DNA of 64,000 nucleotides from Aquincola tertiaricarbonis (GCF_000969605.1 NZ_JZUE01000010.1:1-64000); one strand, 5' to 3'; shown: positions 42,062 through 51,897, numbered from the stretch's first letter. Numbers and translations: made by a program. Notes: generated from the sequence alone by a model not told the origin.

Positions 42062-43495
42062 ATGTCGGGTTTCGCCTTCGAAGGCTTTTTGTCCACGCCG
42101 CAGATGCTGGCCGTGTTCGGCGAGGCGTCGGTCATCCAGTCGATGATGGACTTCGAGGCCGCGCTGGCACGGGCCGAGGCCGCGGTGGGCCTGATCCCGC
42201 AGGCCGCGGCGACCGCGATCGCCGGCGTGTGCCGGGCCGAGCTGTACGACGTGCCGGCCCTGGTGGCCGCCAGCGGCCGCGCCGGCAGCCTGGCCATCCC
42301 GCTGGTCAAGCGCCTGACCGACACGGTGGCGCTGTTCGATGCCCAGGCCGCCCAGGTAGTGCACTGGGGAGGCACCAGCCAGGACGTGATCGACACCGGC
42401 ATGGTGCTGCTCACCCGCCGTGCGCTGGCGCTGATCGACGACGACCTCTCCGCGCTGAATGCCGCGCTGCTGGCGCTGGCCGCGCAGCATGCGGGCACCC
42501 CGGTGATGGGCCGCACGTTGATGCAGCCGGCCTCGGTGGTGAGCTTCGGCTTCAAGGTGCTGGAATGGGCCACGCCGCTGGTGCGCTGCCAGCAACGGCT
42601 GCATGCGCAGGCCGCGCGTGCGCTGCAGCTGCAGTTCGGCGGCGCCGTGGGCACGCTGGCCACGCTGGGCGAACACGGCCCCGCGGTGGCGCAGCACATG
42701 GCCACCCAGCTGGGCCTGCCGCCGTGGCAGGGCGCCTGGCACACCCAGCGCGACGACTGGGTGGCGCTCGGCTGCGAGCTGGGCGTGCTGGTGGGTGCGC
42801 TGGGCAAGTTCGCGCGCGACCTGTCGCTGATGAGCCAGGGCGAGATCGGCGAGCTGGCCGAGCCCACCGGCGCCGGCCGCGGCGGCTCCACCGCCTTGCC
42901 GCACAAGCGCAATCCGGTGGCCAGCATGGTGGCGCTGGCCGCCGCCCAGCGCACGCCGCACCGCGTGGCCGCATTGCTCGGCGCCATGGGGCAGGAGCAT
43001 GAGCGCGGCCTGGGCAACTGGCAGGCGGAGCTGGCCGAATGGGCGGGCCTGTTCATCAGCGCGCATGGCGCGGTGCATGCGCTGGCCGAAGCGGCCGCCG
43101 GCCTGCAGGTGCATCCGCAGCGCATGCGGGGCCACATCGAGGCGCTGCAGGGCCTGGTGAGCGCCGAGGCCTGCACCACGCGGCTGGCCGGCGCCATCGG
43201 CAAGCCGGAGGCACAACGATTGCTGGAGCAGCTCTCGCAGCAGGTGATGGCCGAGGGCCGCCACCTGCGCGAGCTGGTGCAGCAGGCGGTGCAGGCCGAT
43301 GCCCGGCTGCGCGAGGCTGTGCCCGCCGCGGAGATCGACCGCCTGTTCGATCCCGACCACGCGGCGCAGCCGGCCGCCCGGCGCACGCAGGAACAGCTGG
43401 CCCGGCTGCAGCCGCTGGCCGCGCAGCTCGCCGCCGCCCGACCCTTTGCCGATGCGGCATCCCCCACCGACCCTACACAGCAGGAACAAGCATGA
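42062..43495 (+). CDS. pcaB: 3-carboxy-cis,cis-muconate cycloisomerase
   Basis: A 477-residue member of the fumarase/aspartase superfamily that cyclises 3-carboxymuconate to 4-carboxymuconolactone in the protocatechuate branch of the beta-ketoadipate pathway. Motifs are HWGGTSQDVIDTGM near residue 100, MGRTLMQPA near 150, and the superfamily signature GGSTALPHKRNP near 280. The ATG follows CAGGAG. Stop and next start overlap (ATGA), so it is coupled to the next step of the same pathway. Confidence 0.93.
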   Translation: MSGFAFEGFLSTPQMLAVFGEASVIQSMMDFEAALARAEAAVGLIPQAAATAIAGVCRAELYDVPALVAASGRAGSLAIPLVKRLTDTVALFDAQAAQVVHWGGTSQDVIDTGMVLLTRRALALIDDDLSALNAALLALAAQHAGTPVMGRTLMQPASVVSFGFKVLEWATPLVRCQQRLHAQAARALQLQFGGAVGTLATLGEHGPAVAQHMATQLGLPPWQGAWHTQRDDWVALGCELGVLVGALGKFARDLSLMSQGEIGELAEPTGAGRGGSTALPHKRNPVASMVALAAAQRTPHRVAALLGAMGQEHERGLGNWQAELAEWAGLFISAHGAVHALAEAAAGLQVHPQRMRGHIEALQGLVSAEACTTRLAGAIGKPEAQRLLEQLSQQVMAEGRHLRELVQQAVQADARLREAVPAAEIDRLFDPDHAAQPAARRTQEQLARLQPLAAQLAAARPFADAASPTDPTQQEQA

Positions 43496-44715
43496 GTGCT
43501 CGCCAGGATGATTTCGACCGCGGCCTGAAGAACCGCCGCGCGGTGCTGGGCGACGCCTGGGTGGACAAGTCCACCGCCGGCGCCACCGCCTTCAATGCCG
43601 AGTTCCAGGACCTGATCACCCGCTTCGCCTGGAACGACATCTGGGGCCGCCCGGGCCTGGACCACACCACGCGCCGGCTGCTGGTGCTGGGCATGACGAT
43701 GGGCCTGGCGCGCTGGGAGGAATTCGAGCTGCACTGCGGCGCCGCTATCCGCGGCGGCGTGCCGCTGGAGACGATCAAGGAGACGCTGATGCAGGGCGCC
43801 ATCTACTGCGGCGTGCCGGCGGCCAACACCGCCTTCAAGATCACCATGGACATCCTGAAGAAGGAAGGCCTGCTGCCCGAGCCCGCGCCGCTGACCACCG
43901 GCCCGCGGGTGCAGCTGCACCACACCTTCAGCCAGCCGCAGCTGCGCGTGGCGCTGCAGGGCACCGAGACCGGCCTGCCCATCGTGCTCAGCCATGCGCT
44001 GGGCCTGGACCTGCACATGTGGGACGACCTGGCCGCCGAGCTGGGCAGGAGCCACCCGGTGCTGCGCTACGACCACCGCGGCCATGGCGGCTCGGCGGTG
44101 CCCGATGCCGCCTTCAGCCTGGACGACATGGTGGACGACGCCGCCCGCGTCATCCGCGAATGGGGCCGCGGGCCGGTGCTGTTCGTGGGCCTGTCGATGG
44201 GCGCGATGGTGGCCCAGGGCCTGGCCATCCGCCATCCGGAGTTGGTCAGGGGCCTGGTGCTGGCCAACACCACCGCGCAATACCCCGACACCGCCAAGAC
44301 CGCCTGGGTGCAGCGCATCGAGGCGGTGAAGGCCGGCGGCATGGCCGCGGTGGCCGACATGGTGGTGCAGCGCTACCTGCATGGAGACCACCGGCAGGCG
44401 CATCCGGCGCAGGCCGAGGCCCTGCGCGGCACGCTGCTGCGCACCTCGGCCACCGGTTATGCGGCCGCCTGCACCGCGGTGATGGCGGTGGACTGGCTGG
44501 GCCAGCTGGACCAGGTGGCCGTGCCCACGCTGGTGATCGCCGGTGCCCGCGATGCCGGCGCCACGCCCGAGATGGCGCAGGCCATCGCCGAGCGCATCCC
44601 GGGCGCCGCGCTGGAGGTGCTGCCGCAGGCCAGCCACCTCAGCGTGCAGGAAGCGCCGGCCGAGTTCACGCGGCTGCTGCAGGCCTTCATCGAGCGCGTG
44701 CGCAAAGAGGCTTGA
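43492..44715 (+). CDS. pcaCD: Fused 4-carboxymuconolactone decarboxylase / 3-oxoadipate enol-lactonase
   Basis: A 407-residue bifunctional enzyme for two successive steps: decarboxylation of 4-carboxymuconolactone, then hydrolysis of the enol-lactone to 3-oxoadipate. Residues 1-128 are PcaC (WNDIWGRPGLDHTTRRLL, ELHCGAAIRGGVPLETIKE). Residues 145-405 are the PcaD alpha/beta-hydrolase: oxyanion region HALGLDLHMWDDL, nucleophile elbow VGLSMGA, aspartate in AGARDAGATP, histidine in QASHLSVQEAP. PcaL fusions that I recall from actinobacteria have the hydrolase first, so the order here is the reverse. Start overlaps pcaB (ATGA). Confidence 0.9.
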   Translation: MSARQDDFDRGLKNRRAVLGDAWVDKSTAGATAFNAEFQDLITRFAWNDIWGRPGLDHTTRRLLVLGMTMGLARWEEFELHCGAAIRGGVPLETIKETLMQGAIYCGVPAANTAFKITMDILKKEGLLPEPAPLTTGPRVQLHHTFSQPQLRVALQGTETGLPIVLSHALGLDLHMWDDLAAELGRSHPVLRYDHRGHGGSAVPDAAFSLDDMVDDAARVIREWGRGPVLFVGLSMGAMVAQGLAIRHPELVRGLVLANTTAQYPDTAKTAWVQRIEAVKAGGMAAVADMVVQRYLHGDHRQAHPAQAEALRGTLLRTSATGYAAACTAVMAVDWLGQLDQVAVPTLVIAGARDAGATPEMAQAIAERIPGAALEVLPQASHLSVQEAPAEFTRLLQAFIERVRKEA

Positions 44716-46019
44716 TGGCACATTCCGCAGCGGTCGACGACGGCAGCAGCGTGGAGGTGGCCACGCTGGCCAACGGCGTGCGCGTGCTGGCGCTGCGGCT
44801 GCCGCATGCGCCCACGGCCAGCGTCAGCATCTTCGTGCGCACCGGCAGCCTGCACGAGAGCCGTCGCAGCAACGGCATCAGCCACGTGGTGGAGCACATG
44901 GCCTTCAAGGGCACGCACACGCGCGACTGCCAGCAGATCAACCTCGATGCCGAGCTGCTGGGCGCCGAGGTGAACGCCCATACCGACAAGGACCACACCG
45001 CGTACCACATGCGCGGCCTGGCCGCCGACGCGCCGCGCTTCGTCTCCATGCTGGGCGACATCGTGCGCAACGGCACCTACCCGGAGGCCGAGCTGGCGCG
45101 CGAGCGCAGCGTGATCCTGCAGGAGCTGTCCGAGGACGACGACGACCCGGTGAGCACCGCCTACAAGCTGTTCGACCACCACTGCTTCGGCAGCCATCCG
45201 ATGGCGCTGCCGGTCATCGGTGCGCGCCGCGTGATCGAGACGCTGAGCCGCGACGACCTGCTGGGCTACGTCGGCCGCCAGTACACCGGCGCCAACATGG
45301 TGGTGGCCGCCGCGGGCGACGTGCGGCTGGAGGAGCTGGCCGCAGCGGCCGAGGCCGCCTTCGGCAGCCTGCCGGCCGGCACGCCCAACCTGGTGGCCCC
45401 GCCGCGGCACATCGGCGGCCTGGGCGCGCGCCGGCAGAGCGGCGCCAGCCAGACGCACGTGGTGCTGGGCTTTCCCATCCCCGCGCTGGCCGAGCCGCAC
45501 CATGCGGCGGTGCTGGCCGCGGCGGTGTTCGGCGAGGGCATGAGCTCGCCGCTGATGGACGAGATCCGCGAGCGGCGCGGCATCGCGTACTACTGCTCCT
45601 GCTCGGCCGACGTGTACGAGCACTGCGGCCAGTTCATCGTGGAAGCGTCGATGGCGCCGGAGCGGGTCGACGAGTACCTGGAAGCCGTCACCACGCTGCT
45701 GGCCGCGCATGCGCAGCAGGTGCAGGCGCTGTCGCTGCAGCGCGCGCGCAAGCAGCTGACGGTGCGCGAGCTGCTGGATGCCGAGCGGCCGCAGCGCCGG
45801 CTGGAGCGGGCGGCGCTGGACCTGCTGTCGCTCGGCCGGGTGCGCGACCCGCGGGAGCGGGCCGATGCGCTGGACGCAGCCTCCGCCGCCGACGTGAGCG
45901 GCGCCTTCGCCACCCTGCTGCGGCAGCCGGTGGCGCTGGCCATGGCCGGGCGGGTGAAGCCCGGCGCCATCGACCGCGCGCGCGAGGCGCTGGCCGCCCG
46001 GCAGATCGGCGGGCTGTAG
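44715..46019 (+). CDS. M16-family zinc peptidase
   Basis: A 434-residue pitrilysin/mitochondrial-processing-like peptidase. The inverted zinc motif is H57-V-V-E-H61, with the third ligand glutamate in the RERSVILQEL segment about 75 residues on. The C-terminal half is the non-catalytic M16 domain. There is no signal peptide. The ATG overlaps the pcaCD stop (TGATG), so it is made from the pca transcript; why a peptidase would be coupled to protocatechuate breakdown is not clear. Confidence 0.87.
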   Translation: MAHSAAVDDGSSVEVATLANGVRVLALRLPHAPTASVSIFVRTGSLHESRRSNGISHVVEHMAFKGTHTRDCQQINLDAELLGAEVNAHTDKDHTAYHMRGLAADAPRFVSMLGDIVRNGTYPEAELARERSVILQELSEDDDDPVSTAYKLFDHHCFGSHPMALPVIGARRVIETLSRDDLLGYVGRQYTGANMVVAAAGDVRLEELAAAAEAAFGSLPAGTPNLVAPPRHIGGLGARRQSGASQTHVVLGFPIPALAEPHHAAVLAAAVFGEGMSSPLMDEIRERRGIAYYCSCSADVYEHCGQFIVEASMAPERVDEYLEAVTTLLAAHAQQVQALSLQRARKQLTVRELLDAERPQRRLERAALDLLSLGRVRDPRERADALDAASAADVSGAFATLLRQPVALAMAGRVKPGAIDRAREALAARQIGGL

Positions 46020-46033
46020 CGCGCCGCGGGCCC

Positions 46034-46876
46034 TCAGGCGCCGGTGGGCGCCAGGAAGTGGTGCGGGCCCGAGCTGCAGTTGTCCACCGCCTGCCGGATG
46101 TGCGGCGCAATGGCGGGATCGTCGGGCGCATACAGGCCGCAGCGCCGCAGGTTGGCCAGCAGGCCGGCGCGCGGCGGGGTGCGTTCCAGCAGCACCCGCG
46201 CCGCGCAGGGCGTGCGCTGGTGGTTGGCGGAAATGCCCACCTTCACGCCCATCAGCGTGTTGAGCGAGCGGGCGTAGTCGGGGTAGAGGATGGTCTGCGT
46301 CAGCTCGATGCGCAGGCCGCATTCGTAGTCGGTGAGGATGATGCGGTCGCCCAGCATCATCGCGATGCCCTGGTAGCGATAATGGCGGCGGCAGCGCCCG
46401 CCCGGGGCGCCTACGCGCTCCAGCCGCTTGTAGACCACTGCGCCGTCCTGCAGCTCGAACACGATCAGCGTGCGCAGCAGATGGCCCGGCGTGGACATCG
46501 ACTGGTACACCTCGAAGAAGCTGCCCACCAGTTGCCGCCCGCGCGGATCGGCCTCCTGCAGCAGCCGGTCCAGGTGGGCCTGCAGCCGGCGGCTGGCCTC
46601 CGGCCGCGCGGCGCTGCGCACGCCCATCAGCGCGGCGAATTCGTCCGCCGGCATCAGCAGCTCGTGCACCTCCACGCCGAAGTGGTCGCCGATCTTGCGC
46701 AGCAGCGCCGGCCGCGGCTGCGAGCTGCCGTTGAGGTACTTGTTGAGCTGGCTGCGGTTGAGGTCCAGCGCCCGCGCCACGTCGCTGATCGAGGGCTTGA
46801 AGCTGCACAGCAGCCGCAGGTTGGCCGCCAGGCCGGGATGCGTGGCGGGTACGGCGATGGTGGGCAGGCGGGGCAT
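46034..46876 (-). CDS. XRE-family transcriptional regulator
   Basis: A 280-residue protein with a Cro/C1-type helix-turn-helix at about residues 25-75 (SISDVARALDLNRSQLNKYL, RPALLRKIGDHFGVEVHELL) and a C-terminal part of unknown ligand (FFEVYQSMSTPGHLLRTLIV, MMLGDRIILTDYECGLRIEL). The ATG at 46876 was chosen because the extra upstream frame is proline-rich filler. It is divergent from the asparaginase gene, which it might regulate. Confidence 0.78.
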   Translation of the reverse strand: MPRLPTIAVPATHPGLAANLRLLCSFKPSISDVARALDLNRSQLNKYLNGSSQPRPALLRKIGDHFGVEVHELLMPADEFAALMGVRSAARPEASRRLQAHLDRLLQEADPRGRQLVGSFFEVYQSMSTPGHLLRTLIVFELQDGAVVYKRLERVGAPGGRCRRHYRYQGIAMMLGDRIILTDYECGLRIELTQTILYPDYARSLNTLMGVKVGISANHQRTPCAARVLLERTPPRAGLLANLRRCGLYAPDDPAIAPHIRQAVDNCSSGPHHFLAPTGA

Positions 46877-47065
46877 GGCGGGGCGGGAAGGGCAGGGGCG
46901 TGCGGGGGGTGACGGCGGAAGTCTAGGGGCGGGTGGCGCTTTCCGGCGCAGCGGTGGCAGCAAACAGCGCCAGTCGGCGGCGGATGGAGAAATGGTCAGC
47001 CCGGCGTCCCGGCGGGACCATGACGAGGCTCAAACGAGCCCCGTTTCCACCCACCGGAACACACC

Positions 47066-48154
47066 ATGAAGAAACTGCTTGCCCTGCTGCCGATGCTGTC
47101 CTTCAGCGCCTTGCTCACCGCCGTGCAGCCTGCCCTGGCGCAGGCCCCGGCCGCCAACCCGGCCCTGCCCAACATCAAGATCCTGGCCACCGGCGGCACC
47201 ATCGCCGGCGCCGGCGTGTCCAGCACCCAGTACGCCGGCTACCAGGCCGCCGTCACGCCGGTGGACAAGCTGCTGGCCGCGGTGCCGGAGCTGAGCAAGG
47301 TGGCCAACGTCACTGGCGAGCAGATCGCGCAGGTGGCCAGCCACAACATGACCGGCGACATCCTGCTGAAGCTGGCCCAGCGCGTGAACGTGCTGCTGGC
47401 CAGCAAGGACGTGGACGGCGTGGTCATCACCCACGGCACCAACACGCTGGAGGAATCGGCCTACTTCCTGAACCTGGTGGTCAAGAGCAGCAAGCCGGTG
47501 GTGATGGTGGGCGCGATGCGGCCGGGCACCTCGATGAGCGCCGACGGCCCGATGAACATCTTCCGCAGCGTGATCACCGCCGGCAGCAAGGACGCGCACG
47601 GCCGCGGCGTGATGGTGGTGATGAACGACCAGATCATCGGCGCACGCGACCTGCACAAGACCGACACCATGACGGTGGACACCTTCAAGGCACCGGTGTT
47701 CGGCTACCTGGGCTTCGTGGTGGACGGCAAGACCCACTTCTACAAGCCGGCCGCGCGCAAGCACACCACCGCCACCGAGTTCGACGTCACGGGCCTGACC
47801 TCGCTGCCCAAGGTGGACATCGTGCTCGGCTACGAGGACGACTCCCGCACCGCCATCGACGCGCTGGTGGCCGCCGGCGCCAAGGGCATCGTGCATGCCG
47901 GCGCCGGCACCGCCTCGGTCAGCGCCGCGGTGCAGCCGGGCATCCTGGATGCGGTGGCCAGGAAGGTGGCGGTGGTGCGCTCTCCGCGTGCGTCGCTGGG
48001 CATCATCACCCGCAACATGGAGTTCGACGACGACAAGTTCGGCACCATCTCCGGCGACACGCTGAACCCGCCCAAGGCGCGCATCCTGCTGATGCTGGCG
48101 CTGACGAAGACCAGCGATCCGAAGGAAATCCAGCGCATGTTCGACATGTACTGA
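47066..48154 (+). CDS. ansB: Periplasmic type II asparaginase
   Basis: A 362-residue L-asparaginase/glutaminase. The signal peptide ends near PALAQA. Catalytic landmarks are ILATGGTIAGAG (first threonine, near residue 43) and VVITHGTNTLEESA (second threonine, near 119), with the lysine in VVMVGAMRPGTSMSADGP's region. The enzyme releases ammonia from asparagine in the periplasm. The frame is complete and of normal length. A hairpin follows the stop. Confidence 0.93.
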   Translation: MKKLLALLPMLSFSALLTAVQPALAQAPAANPALPNIKILATGGTIAGAGVSSTQYAGYQAAVTPVDKLLAAVPELSKVANVTGEQIAQVASHNMTGDILLKLAQRVNVLLASKDVDGVVITHGTNTLEESAYFLNLVVKSSKPVVMVGAMRPGTSMSADGPMNIFRSVITAGSKDAHGRGVMVVMNDQIIGARDLHKTDTMTVDTFKAPVFGYLGFVVDGKTHFYKPAARKHTTATEFDVTGLTSLPKVDIVLGYEDDSRTAIDALVAAGAKGIVHAGAGTASVSAAVQPGILDAVARKVAVVRSPRASLGIITRNMEFDDDKFGTISGDTLNPPKARILLMLALTKTSDPKEIQRMFDMY

Positions 48155-48168
48155 CCGCCTTGTGCCCG

Positions 48169-48198
48169 GCGCGGCGGCGCAAATTTTCGCCGCCGCGC
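48169..48198 (+). terminator. Hairpin after ansB, possible terminator
   Basis: GCGCGGCGGCG and CGCCGCCGCGC form a perfect 11-bp stem around an eight-base, T-rich loop, 15 bases after the asparaginase stop. There is no T tract after the stem, so termination is only likely. Confidence 0.45.
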
Positions 48199-48254
48199 TC
48201 ACGGCGCGATGCTGCTGTGCAGCACGGATACTGGGTGGGCCACCCGTACCGCCC

Positions 48255-51200
48255 ATGCGTCCTGTTCCGTCCGCTGCCGCGGTGCCCCGGCTGCAACTGC
48301 TCGGCGGTTTCGAGTTGCTGGACGCTGCCGGGCACCCGGTCATCCTGCCCTACGACAAGGCCCGCGCGCTGCTGGCGCTGCTGTGCCTGCAGCGCACCCC
48401 GCTGGAGCGCGAGGCCACGGCCACCATGCTGTGGCCCGACTCGCAGCCCGCCCAGGCGCTGGCCAACCTGCGCCGCGCCCTGTTCGACCTCAAGCGCAGC
48501 CTGGCCCCCCTGTGGGCGCCCGCCATCGGCACCGTGCTGCCCGCCGACCGCCGGCGCATCGCCCTGGCCACCGGCCTGCCCTGGCAGATCGACTGCCTGG
48601 CCTTCGAGCAGGCCGAAGCCGCCGCCCGGGCCAGCGACGGCCCGCGCCGCCTGGCGGCCCTGCGGCAGGCCGTGTCGCTGTACCGCGGCCCCTTGCTGCA
48701 TGGCGTGCACCTGGACGACGCCCCGGGCTTCGACGCCTGGTTGACGCCCCGCCGGCAGGCCCTGCATCACCAGGCGCTGGAGCACCTGGTGGCACTGGCC
48801 GCCTGGCTGCTGCGGCAGGGCGAGCTGTCGAGCGCGCTGGACTGCGCGCAGCGCGCCCTGGCGCTGGACCCCTGGTGCGAGCCGGCGCTGCGCTGCGCGA
48901 TGCAGGCCCTGTCTGCGCAGCAGCCGGCCCAGGCGCTGGCCCTGCACCGGCAGTTCAGCCAGCGGTTGCGTGAGGAGCTCGGCGTCGATCCGCAGCCCGA
49001 GACCCAGGCCCTGGCCGCGGCGCTGCGCCAGCCCGCCGCGCTGGCCCCGGCGCCGCCGGCCCCGTCACCGGCGCAGCGCCGCCGCGTGGTGGCGCTGGTG
49101 TGCGAATGGGAGGTGGTGGGACCCACCACCGGCAGCCCCGCAGCGGCGGATGTCGAGGCGCTCGCTGCCCGCCTGCTGGGGCTGCAGGCGCGGGCCCAGG
49201 CCCTGCTGCAGGCCCACGGCGGCTGCGTGCTGCATGCCCAGGCCGGGGAGCTGCTGGCCTTCTTCGGCCATCCGGCGGCCACCGACCAGGCACCCCGCCT
49301 TGCGCTGGACGGCGCCCTGGCGCTGATGGCGCTGGGCGCCGCCGATGGCCTGCTGCTGCCGCGCCTGGGCCTGCATGTGGGCTGGGTGCATGCGCCGCCG
49401 GGGCAGGCCAGCCCGGACGTGATGGGCACGCTGTCGCGCGAGGCCCGGCGCCTGGCCGTGGCGGCGCGGGCCGGCACCGCCCTGGTCAGCCTCGCGCTGC
49501 AGGCACAGAGCCAGCGCTACCACCGCTTTGCCACCGCGGCCCACGGCGGCCTGCTGCTGGCGGGCCCGCGCCGCCGACCGGCTGCGGCCGATGCGCTGCC
49601 GCCTCTGGTGGGTCGGCAGGCCGAGCTGGACGGCCTGCTGGCGCACTGGACGGCGGCGCAGACGCAGTACCGGGCGGTCTGGCTGCAGGGCGAGCCCGGC
49701 CTGGGCAAGACGCGCCTGCTGCAGGCGCTGGAGCACCAGGTGGCGGTGGCTGGCCCGCGCCCGGCCGTGCCGGTGCTGCGCCTGCAATGCCGGCCCGAGA
49801 TGCGCCACAGCCCCTGGCATGCGGCCGTGGACGCGTTGCGGCGCCGCCTGGGCAGCCGCCGCACCGAGGCGCAGGCCCGGGCCGCGCTGCAACGGTTGCT
49901 CCAGCGCGCCGGGCTGGAGCCCGGCGAGGGCGCCGCGCCGCTGGCCCAGTGGCTGTGGCCCGGCAAGCGCATGGGCGGCGATGCTCTGCAGCCGCCGGGC
50001 GCGGCCGAGCAGCGCAGCCTGCATCGGCTGTGGATCGCGCTGTACCAGGGCCTGCTGTGCGGCCGGCCGCATCTCCTGGTCATCGAGGACCTGCATTGGG
50101 CCGATGCCTCCCTGTGCTCCATGCTCGCGCTGTGGCTGTCGCAGCCGCCCGCCCGGCGCGGCCCCGGCCTGCTGGTGCTCAGCTCCCGGCGGCCGCCGCC
50201 GACGGAGCTGGCGCCGGGCGTCCAGGTGCTGGCGCTGGGCCCGTTGTGCGACGACGGCATGGCGCAGCTCATCGACGCCTTGCCTGATGCGCCCGAAGGC
50301 GCCGCAGCCCGCCGGCAGGTGCTCTCGCGGGCGCAAGGCGTGCCGCTGTTTGCGCAGGAGCTGGCCCGCTCGCTGTGCCAGGCACCGCACGAACGTGTGC
50401 CGGCCACGCTGTGGGACCTGCTGGCCGAGCAGCTCGAGCGCCTGCCGCCCGCGCAGCGTCGCCTGGCGCAGTGCGCGGCAGTGCTGGGCAGCCGCTGGGA
50501 CGAGCCGCTGCTGTGGGCGGTGGCCGACGAGGGCCGGGCGCAGGCCGATCGGCCGGCCGCGCTGCAGGCGCTGGCCGACGGCGGCCTCATCCAGCCGGCG
50601 CCAGCACCGCACTGGCACTTCCGCCATGCGTTGCTGCGCGATGCGGCCTATGAATCGCTGGGCACGATGCAGCGGCAGGCGCTGCATGCCCGCGCGGCCG
50701 ATGCACTGCAGCGGCTGTTTCCGCGCCGCGTGGCCAACGAGCCGGCGCTGCTGGCCTGGCACCTGCATGCCAGCGGCGATGCGGCGGCGGCGCACTACTG
50801 GTGGCAGGCCGGCTGCCGCGCGGCCAGCCAGTCGGCGCATGCCGAGGCGCGCCACCTGCTCACGCTGGGCCTGCAGGCCTTGGCGGCAGACGATGCGCCG
50901 CCGGCGCTGCGGCAGCGCCTGCTGGCGCCGCTGCATCTGCAGCTGGGCACCAGCCTGCTGGCCTTGCAGGGCTACGGCAGCCGCGCCGCGCGGCGCTGTT
51001 TCGAGCAGGCGCTGGCCAGCCTGCCGCCGGACGGTGCGCAGCCCCAGCGCTTCCAGGCCCTGTGGGGCCTGTGGCTGGGCAGCCGCAGCGGGCCGGACGA
51101 GCCCATCCCCGCGCTGCGGCTGGCGGACGAACTGGCCGCCGAGGCCGACCGCGCGCGTGACGAGGCCGCCGCCTTGCAGGCCGCCTACGCCCGCGGCAAC

Positions 51201-51881
51201 AACCTGCTGTTCCTGGGCCGGCTGGCCGAGGCTGACTCGGTGCTGCAGGCTGCGGCCGAGGCCGGCGAGCACCTGCCCGCCGAGCCGCTGCTGCTGCGCT
51301 TCGGCGAGCATGGCGGCATCGCCGCCCGCGCGCTGCGGGCGTGGACGCTGGCGCTGCAGGGCCGCGCCGCGGCCGCCCAGGCCGAGGCTGCCCGCGCGGT
51401 GGCCGCGGCCCGGCGGCTCGACCACGCGCAGACGCTGGCCTTCGCCCTGGCCATGGCCGCCGTGGCCCACCGCCACCTGGGCCAGCCCGGCCCGGCGCGG
51501 CCGCTGTGCGAGGCGCTGCTGGCCGTGGCGCAGCGCCACGACCTGGCGCTGTGGCAGGCGGTGGGCGCGCTGCTGCAGGGCTGGTGTCGCACGCAGGAAG
51601 GCGATGCCGGCGGCCTGCAGCCGATCGCCCAAGCGGTCGCCGCCTCGGCGGTGGTGCAGCCCAGCGTGCAGCCGACCTTCCTGTCCTTCCTGGCCGAGGC
51701 GCAACTGCGGCTGGGCCTGCACGCGCAGGCGCTGGCCACGCTCGAAGAAGCGCTGGCGCTGGCCCGCGAGCGCCAAGCCGGCTACCTGCTGCCCGAGCTG
51801 CAGGCGATGCGGGCGCAGGTGCTGAGGGCAGCGCCGGCCGAGGCTCGGGCGCCGGGGTTCAGGCCGGGCTGCGGGGCCTGA
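48255..51881 (+). CDS. BTAD-domain transcriptional activator with AAA ATPase and TPR domains
   Basis: A 1,208-residue regulator. Residues 15-105 form an OmpR-like DNA-binding domain (LQLLGGFELLDAAGHPVILP); about 115-265 is the bacterial transcriptional activation domain (YRGPLLHGVHLDDAPGFDAW, LREELGVDPQPETQALAAAL). About 280-430 resembles a degenerate nucleotide-cyclase domain lacking clear catalytic residues. An AAA-type ATPase follows (Walker A GEPGLGKTRLL, Walker B HLLVIEDLHWADASL), then a long TPR-like helical C-terminus. The ATG at 48255 removes a low-quality extension. It has no sensory input that can be named. Confidence 0.83.
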   Translation: MRPVPSAAAVPRLQLLGGFELLDAAGHPVILPYDKARALLALLCLQRTPLEREATATMLWPDSQPAQALANLRRALFDLKRSLAPLWAPAIGTVLPADRRRIALATGLPWQIDCLAFEQAEAAARASDGPRRLAALRQAVSLYRGPLLHGVHLDDAPGFDAWLTPRRQALHHQALEHLVALAAWLLRQGELSSALDCAQRALALDPWCEPALRCAMQALSAQQPAQALALHRQFSQRLREELGVDPQPETQALAAALRQPAALAPAPPAPSPAQRRRVVALVCEWEVVGPTTGSPAAADVEALAARLLGLQARAQALLQAHGGCVLHAQAGELLAFFGHPAATDQAPRLALDGALALMALGAADGLLLPRLGLHVGWVHAPPGQASPDVMGTLSREARRLAVAARAGTALVSLALQAQSQRYHRFATAAHGGLLLAGPRRRPAAADALPPLVGRQAELDGLLAHWTAAQTQYRAVWLQGEPGLGKTRLLQALEHQVAVAGPRPAVPVLRLQCRPEMRHSPWHAAVDALRRRLGSRRTEAQARAALQRLLQRAGLEPGEGAAPLAQWLWPGKRMGGDALQPPGAAEQRSLHRLWIALYQGLLCGRPHLLVIEDLHWADASLCSMLALWLSQPPARRGPGLLVLSSRRPPPTELAPGVQVLALGPLCDDGMAQLIDALPDAPEGAAARRQVLSRAQGVPLFAQELARSLCQAPHERVPATLWDLLAEQLERLPPAQRRLAQCAAVLGSRWDEPLLWAVADEGRAQADRPAALQALADGGLIQPAPAPHWHFRHALLRDAAYESLGTMQRQALHARAADALQRLFPRRVANEPALLAWHLHASGDAAAAHYWWQAGCRAASQSAHAEARHLLTLGLQALAADDAPPALRQRLLAPLHLQLGTSLLALQGYGSRAARRCFEQALASLPPDGAQPQRFQALWGLWLGSRSGPDEPIPALRLADELAAEADRARDEAAALQAAYARGNNLLFLGRLAEADSVLQAAAEAGEHLPAEPLLLRFGEHGGIAARALRAWTLALQGRAAAAQAEAARAVAAARRLDHAQTLAFALAMAAVAHRHLGQPGPARPLCEALLAVAQRHDLALWQAVGALLQGWCRTQEGDAGGLQPIAQAVAASAVVQPSVQPTFLSFLAEAQLRLGLHAQALATLEEALALARERQAGYLLPELQAMRAQVLRAAPAEARAPGFRPGCGA

Positions 51882-51897
51882 GGCGGCTGCGCCCGGC

